Shown here piece after piece: positions 63,677 through 64,000 of a stretch of DNA of 64,000 nt. The stretch spans positions 4,278,001 to 4,342,000 of the forward strand of contig NZ_CP021354.1 of NCBI RefSeq assembly GCF_003130705.1. Direction: 5' to 3'. A program made the position numbers and the translations under genes. Within the stretch, counting starts at the first letter, position 1, and each line of letters begins with the position of its first letter. Under the pieces are notes generated by a model. It did not search any database. It was given only the letters and a program-made list of their open reading frames with translations, and was not told the DNA's origin. The DNA is from Rhodococcus oxybenzonivorans. GTDB taxonomy: Bacteria; Actinomycetota; Actinomycetes; Mycobacteriales; Mycobacteriaceae.

Positions 63677-63719
63677 AGTTAATACTCGATAACTGAATTC
63701 AAGATAACTGTGATTAACT
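63677..63719. promoter_or_regulatory. Operator cluster between accD1 and the divergent TetR gene
   Basis: Inverted repeat AGTTAAT (63677-63683) / ATTAACT (63713-63719) encloses a direct repeat GATAACTG (63688-63695 and 63703-63710). It lies 37 bp from both the accD1 and the TetR start. An AT-rich repeat block in a divergent TetR promoter is the expected place for autoregulation and control of the leucine operon. Confidence 0.6.
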
Positions 63720-63755
63720 GAGTTGTCCAGACCGCAACCCGAAAGGAGCGAGGCG

Positions 63756-64000
63756 ATGACCGCACACGTCGACGAAACCGGAGCGCCGGCAGCACCGACA
63801 GCGTCCACCGACGGCGCCGGAGCGCCGATCACGCGTCGCGAACAGATGAAGGCGGATCGCCGCCGGCAACTTCTCGACGCCGCCGCTCGCCTCATCGCCG
63901 AACGGGGATTTCTCGGCGTCCGGCTCGAAGACCTAGGATCCGCCGCCGGGATCAGCGGTCCCGCCGTCTACCGCCACTTCCCCAACAAAGACGCCGTATT
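63756..64000 (+). CDS. TetR-family regulator (partial), probable repressor of the leucine-catabolic operon
   Basis: The first 81 codons only; it runs off the right edge. It starts at ATG 63756, seven bases after AAAGGAG (63742-63748). After a Thr/Ala/Pro-rich leader of about 27 residues comes a Tet[43 protein letters not shown] and PNKDAV. Its place opposite accD1 matches Rv2506 (BkaR), described as a repressor of branched-chain keto acid genes in mycobacteria, so an orthologous role is likely. Confidence 0.9.
   Translation, partial: MTAHVDETGAPAAPTASTDGAGAPITRREQMKADRRRQLLDAAARLIAERGFLGVRLEDLGSAAGISGPAVYRHFPNKDAV

Noticed and set aside
1..64000. Mobile elements, integrases, CRISPR arrays, tRNA or rRNA genes
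   Set aside because: No transposase or integrase motifs, no regularly spaced short repeats and no cloverleaf or rRNA-like sequence were noticed. The large repeats present are homologous NRPS modules.

Overview
The window is high-GC DNA from a mycolic-acid actinomycete, most likely Rhodococcus or a close relative. The main clues are an mce1-type operon (fadD5, yrbE1A, yrbE1B, mceA, mceB, mceC), a leucine-catabolic block in the same order as Mycobacterium tuberculosis Rv2498c-Rv2502c plus Rv2506, many fadD/fadE-type genes, frequent ATGA, GTGA and TGATG start/stop overlaps, and a very large NRPS gene. No tRNA, rRNA, CRISPR, insertion sequence or phage gene was seen.

Layout. (1) 1-5467, minus strand: mce1-like lipid importer with its acyl-CoA synthetase. 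(2) 5629-13566: accessory lipid genes. These are an enoyl-CoA hydratase/isomerase-like protein, a regulator made of two fused TetR units, an MpaB-family (DUF2236) protein, an aldehyde dehydrogenase, a divergent acyl-CoA dehydrogenase, a GntR/FCD regulator and a secreted lipase/esterase. (3) 13787-18160, plus strand: four genes coupled by ATGA overlaps, namely chorismate mutase (papB), fused aminodeoxychorismate synthase (papA), prephenate-dehydrogenase-like protein (papC) and an AurF/CmlI-type diiron arylamine N-oxygenase. (4) 18165-53182, minus strand: a family 2 glycosyltransferase and one uninterrupted NRPS gene of 11,290 codons with nine modules. (5) 53183-54298: 1.1 kb with no convincing gene. 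(6) 54299-63640, minus strand: acetoacetyl-CoA synthetase, thiolase, citE, maoC, fadE19, accA1 and accD1, with the start of a divergent TetR gene at the right edge.

How the genes fit together. The pap genes should turn chorismate into 4-amino-4-deoxychorismate, then aminodeoxyprephenate, then p-aminophenylpyruvate, which a general aminotransferase can convert to p-aminophenylalanine. The AurF-type enzyme, with all seven iron ligands present, could oxidise the arylamine to a nitro (or hydroxylamino/nitroso) group. The four-gene operon converges on the NRPS block with only 4 bp between them, which suggests a nonribosomal peptide carrying a p-amino- or p-nitrophenylalanine-type residue. I do not recognise it as a described compound. 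The NRPS reads C-A-T-E / C-A-T / C-a-A-T / C-A-T / C-a-A-T / C-A-T / C-A-T / C-A-T-E / C-A-T-E, where 'a' is a truncated N-terminal piece of an adenylation domain. It ends in an epimerization domain and has no thioesterase, so release or hand-off must involve something outside this protein.

The right-hand block is a nearly complete route from branched acyl-CoA (leucine/isovalerate) to acetyl-CoA: FadE19, AccA1/AccD1, MaoC hydratase, CitE-type HMG-CoA lyase, then acetoacetyl-CoA synthetase and thiolase. The last two stand where M. tuberculosis has the scoA/scoB CoA-transferase. All domain, motif and code assignments were read by eye, with no database search.
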